A stretch of 6,173 bases of DNA from an uncultured Bacilli bacterium (GTDB lineage Bacteria; Bacillota_I; Bacilli_A; RF39; UBA660): the NCBI GenBank assembly GCA_944363695.1, contig CALVUW010000069.1:1-6173 (forward strand), written 5' to 3'. Below are positions 5,030-6,173 of this stretch, one piece after another (within the stretch, counting starts at the first letter, position 1; each line of letters begins with the position of its first letter). The notes below the pieces were generated by a model. The model ran no database searches and had not been told where the DNA came from. It saw nothing but the letters and a program-made list of their open reading frames with translations. A program made the position numbers and the translations under genes.

Positions 5030-6173
5030 ATGCAGGAAGAACCACAGAAACAAGATAATAATCAACAACCTTCTGAGGTTGCTAGTGAAAAGACTCAAGG
5101 TCATACTGCCGGCGAGTCTTTTCGTAATGCTGCTCGTAATGTTACGCAAACGACGCAAAAGGCAAAAAAAGCAGTGGCAGGTGGTGTTGATCCAAAACAG
5201 TTAATAAGTGCCAAAATGCAAGGCTTAAAAAGAAATATCAATCGTTTTAATCAGACTGCTTCCTCATCTATTAGGCAGGCGCAACAGAATGCTCAATCAC
5301 AGCAATTGCAAAATCGTCAAAGATTACGAACAGAAAATGCATCTATGGGTCAGCCTGGTGGCGGTAGTGCACAACAATCAGGCGAGGAAACAACGGAAAA
5401 AGAAACGGTAACAGAAGAAAATACTAGTAGCAGAAATAGAAGCCGAAATCCTCTTCAACGCTTATTAGATCGCAGTGAAGAAACGGAAGCCGAAGAGGTA
5501 GAAGAACAAGAAAGTAGTGGATTTTCGCTGTTTGGGAAAAATAAAAACGGAGCAAAAAATACGGTTACTGCTGTTGTTAAAGGCTTTATTAAGATGCAAT
5601 TGCTACCTATTCTTGGTTTTGTTTTAATTACATTTATGTTTATTTTGCTATTAGTATTAATTCCAGTTGTTATCGTTTCTGGTGTTGCGAATATATTTTC
5701 TTTTGATACAGCAGTAACAGGTGAAGAAGATATTGATAACTTAGGTGAAGTAGATGAAACAAATGAAGAGTTAATTGCTATTTTGGATGAGTATCCAAAT
5801 GAAGATAAAACACAATTAGGACGTATCGTTCACGCTATCGAATTTGTATTCTTATCGTATCAAGATGGTCAAACGTATGAAGAATTAAGCGAAGCTGAAC
5901 TAAAAGAAGTAGTCGATTTAGTAGTGGGATGTAAAAACGGTAGTACCTATGATTTGAACTTATTACAAACAAAGTTAGCTGATGAATTCTTTCCTAGTAA
6001 AATACCTGATTATACACAACAAGATTATCAATCTATGGCTGAAGAGGTTATTGAATATTTAGAAAATTACAATGAGTTAATAAATGATGACCAAACCAGT
6101 CAAGGTGTGACAACGACTGGTGATCAATGTAGTTATGATTTAACCCGTGTTCATTATGAAAATAACTTTGTAA
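5030..6173 (+). CDS. Single-pass membrane T4SS protein in the VirB1-like (PrgK/TraG) position (3' partial)
   Basis: The frame stays open from ATG 5030 to the window edge: 381 complete codons, no stop. Residues 1-190 are polar and low in complexity: a Gln/Asn-rich, basic part (about 1-115, with KAKKAV and LKRNINRF), then an acidic Glu/Thr-rich part (about 119-160), then a short basic approach. A single strong membrane helix lies at 191-219 (LLPILGFVLITFMFILLLVL onward). The rest is predicted outside: an acidic linker, then a mainly helical region with cysteines at 301 and 367. A cytoplasmic N-terminus, one helix and a large exterior part directly after VirB4 match the VirB1-like peptidoglycan hydrolases PrgK and TraG. 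Their lysozyme or CHAP domain, if present, would lie beyond the window, and none is visible here. A VirB8-like protein is the main alternative, but the visible exterior region does not look like an NTF2 fold to me. The coding call is strong; the role comes from position only. Confidence 0.7.
   Translation, partial: MQEEPQKQDNNQQPSEVASEKTQGHTAGESFRNAARNVTQTTQKAKKAVAGGVDPKQLISAKMQGLKRNINRFNQTASSSIRQAQQNAQSQQLQNRQRLRTENASMGQPGGGSAQQSGEETTEKETVTEENTSSRNRSRNPLQRLLDRSEETEAEEVEEQESSGFSLFGKNKNGAKNTVTAVVKGFIKMQLLPILGFVLITFMFILLLVLIPVVIVSGVANIFSFDTAVTGEEDIDNLGEVDETNEELIAILDEYPNEDKTQLGRIVHAIEFVFLSYQDGQTYEELSEAELKEVVDLVVGCKNGSTYDLNLLQTKLADEFFPSKIPDYTQQDYQSMAEEVIEYLENYNELINDDQTSQGVTTTGDQCSYDLTRVHYENNFV

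Noticed and set aside
5019..5204. GTG-started frame of 61 codons near the start of the last gene
   Set aside because: Its start lies inside the ribosome binding site of the ATG 5030 gene. The overlapping frame runs 381 codons with a clear membrane helix, so the short one is a shadow.
1..6173. CRISPR array, tRNA, rRNA, insertion sequence or attachment site
   Set aside because: Nearly all of the window is coding. The only repeats found are short tandem ones inside genes; no spaced repeats, transposase or terminal inverted repeats are visible.

Overview
The window is one uninterrupted plus-strand operon segment of a Gram-positive-type type IV secretion system (T4SS), the mating-pore module of a conjugative plasmid or integrative conjugative element. 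DNA is AT-rich. Stop codons are used normally: TGA terminates one gene, and the Trp codons I read are TGG, so recoding of UGA as in Mycoplasma is not indicated. Ribosome binding sites are purine-rich with GGTG/GGAG cores. The protein types (PrgI-like VirB3, a VirB6/TrbL-like protein with an IAPIPIISYIDPKSEKDG signature, a VirB4 ATPase preceded by a small separate VirB4-N-like protein) point to a low-GC Bacillota, possibly an Erysipelotrichia/Mollicutes-like gut lineage. That lineage call is inference.

Layout from left to right: (1) the last 36 codons of a small membrane protein, possibly VirB2/pilin-like; (2) a 95-bp gap with a candidate extended -10 promoter followed by a short inverted repeat; (3) a 704-aa polytopic VirB6/TrbL-like channel protein with a cysteine-bearing ectodomain, a long cytoplasmic tail and a Gly-Pro C-terminus encoded by GC-rich tandem repeats; (4) a 107-aa PrgI/VirB3-like protein with a TTG start; (5) a 185-aa TrsD/TraD-like protein resembling the VirB4 N-terminal region, overlapping prgI by 29 bp; (6) a 596-aa VirB4 ATPase, ATGA-overlapped with the previous gene; (7) the first 381 codons of a single-pass membrane protein in the slot usually held by the VirB1-like cell-wall hydrolase (PrgK/TraG), running off the right edge.

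The order VirB6 - PrgI - VirB4 - VirB1-like matches prgH-prgI-prgJ-prgK of enterococcal pCF10. The division of VirB4 into a small N-terminal protein and a separate ATPase resembles trsD-trsE of staphylococcal pGO1/pSK41. Working model: VirB6, PrgI and VirB4 form the inner-membrane translocation platform, VirB4 drives assembly and transport with ATP, and the last protein probably opens peptidoglycan. No relaxase, VirD4 coupling protein, origin of transfer, integrase, cargo gene, RNA gene, CRISPR array or insertion sequence is visible. This is a recognisable T4SS core, not a new class of system. Its less usual points are the separate VirB4 N-terminal protein, the repeat-encoded tail of VirB6, a 9-bp duplication in the prgI/trsD overlap, and the unrecognised N-terminal half of the last gene.
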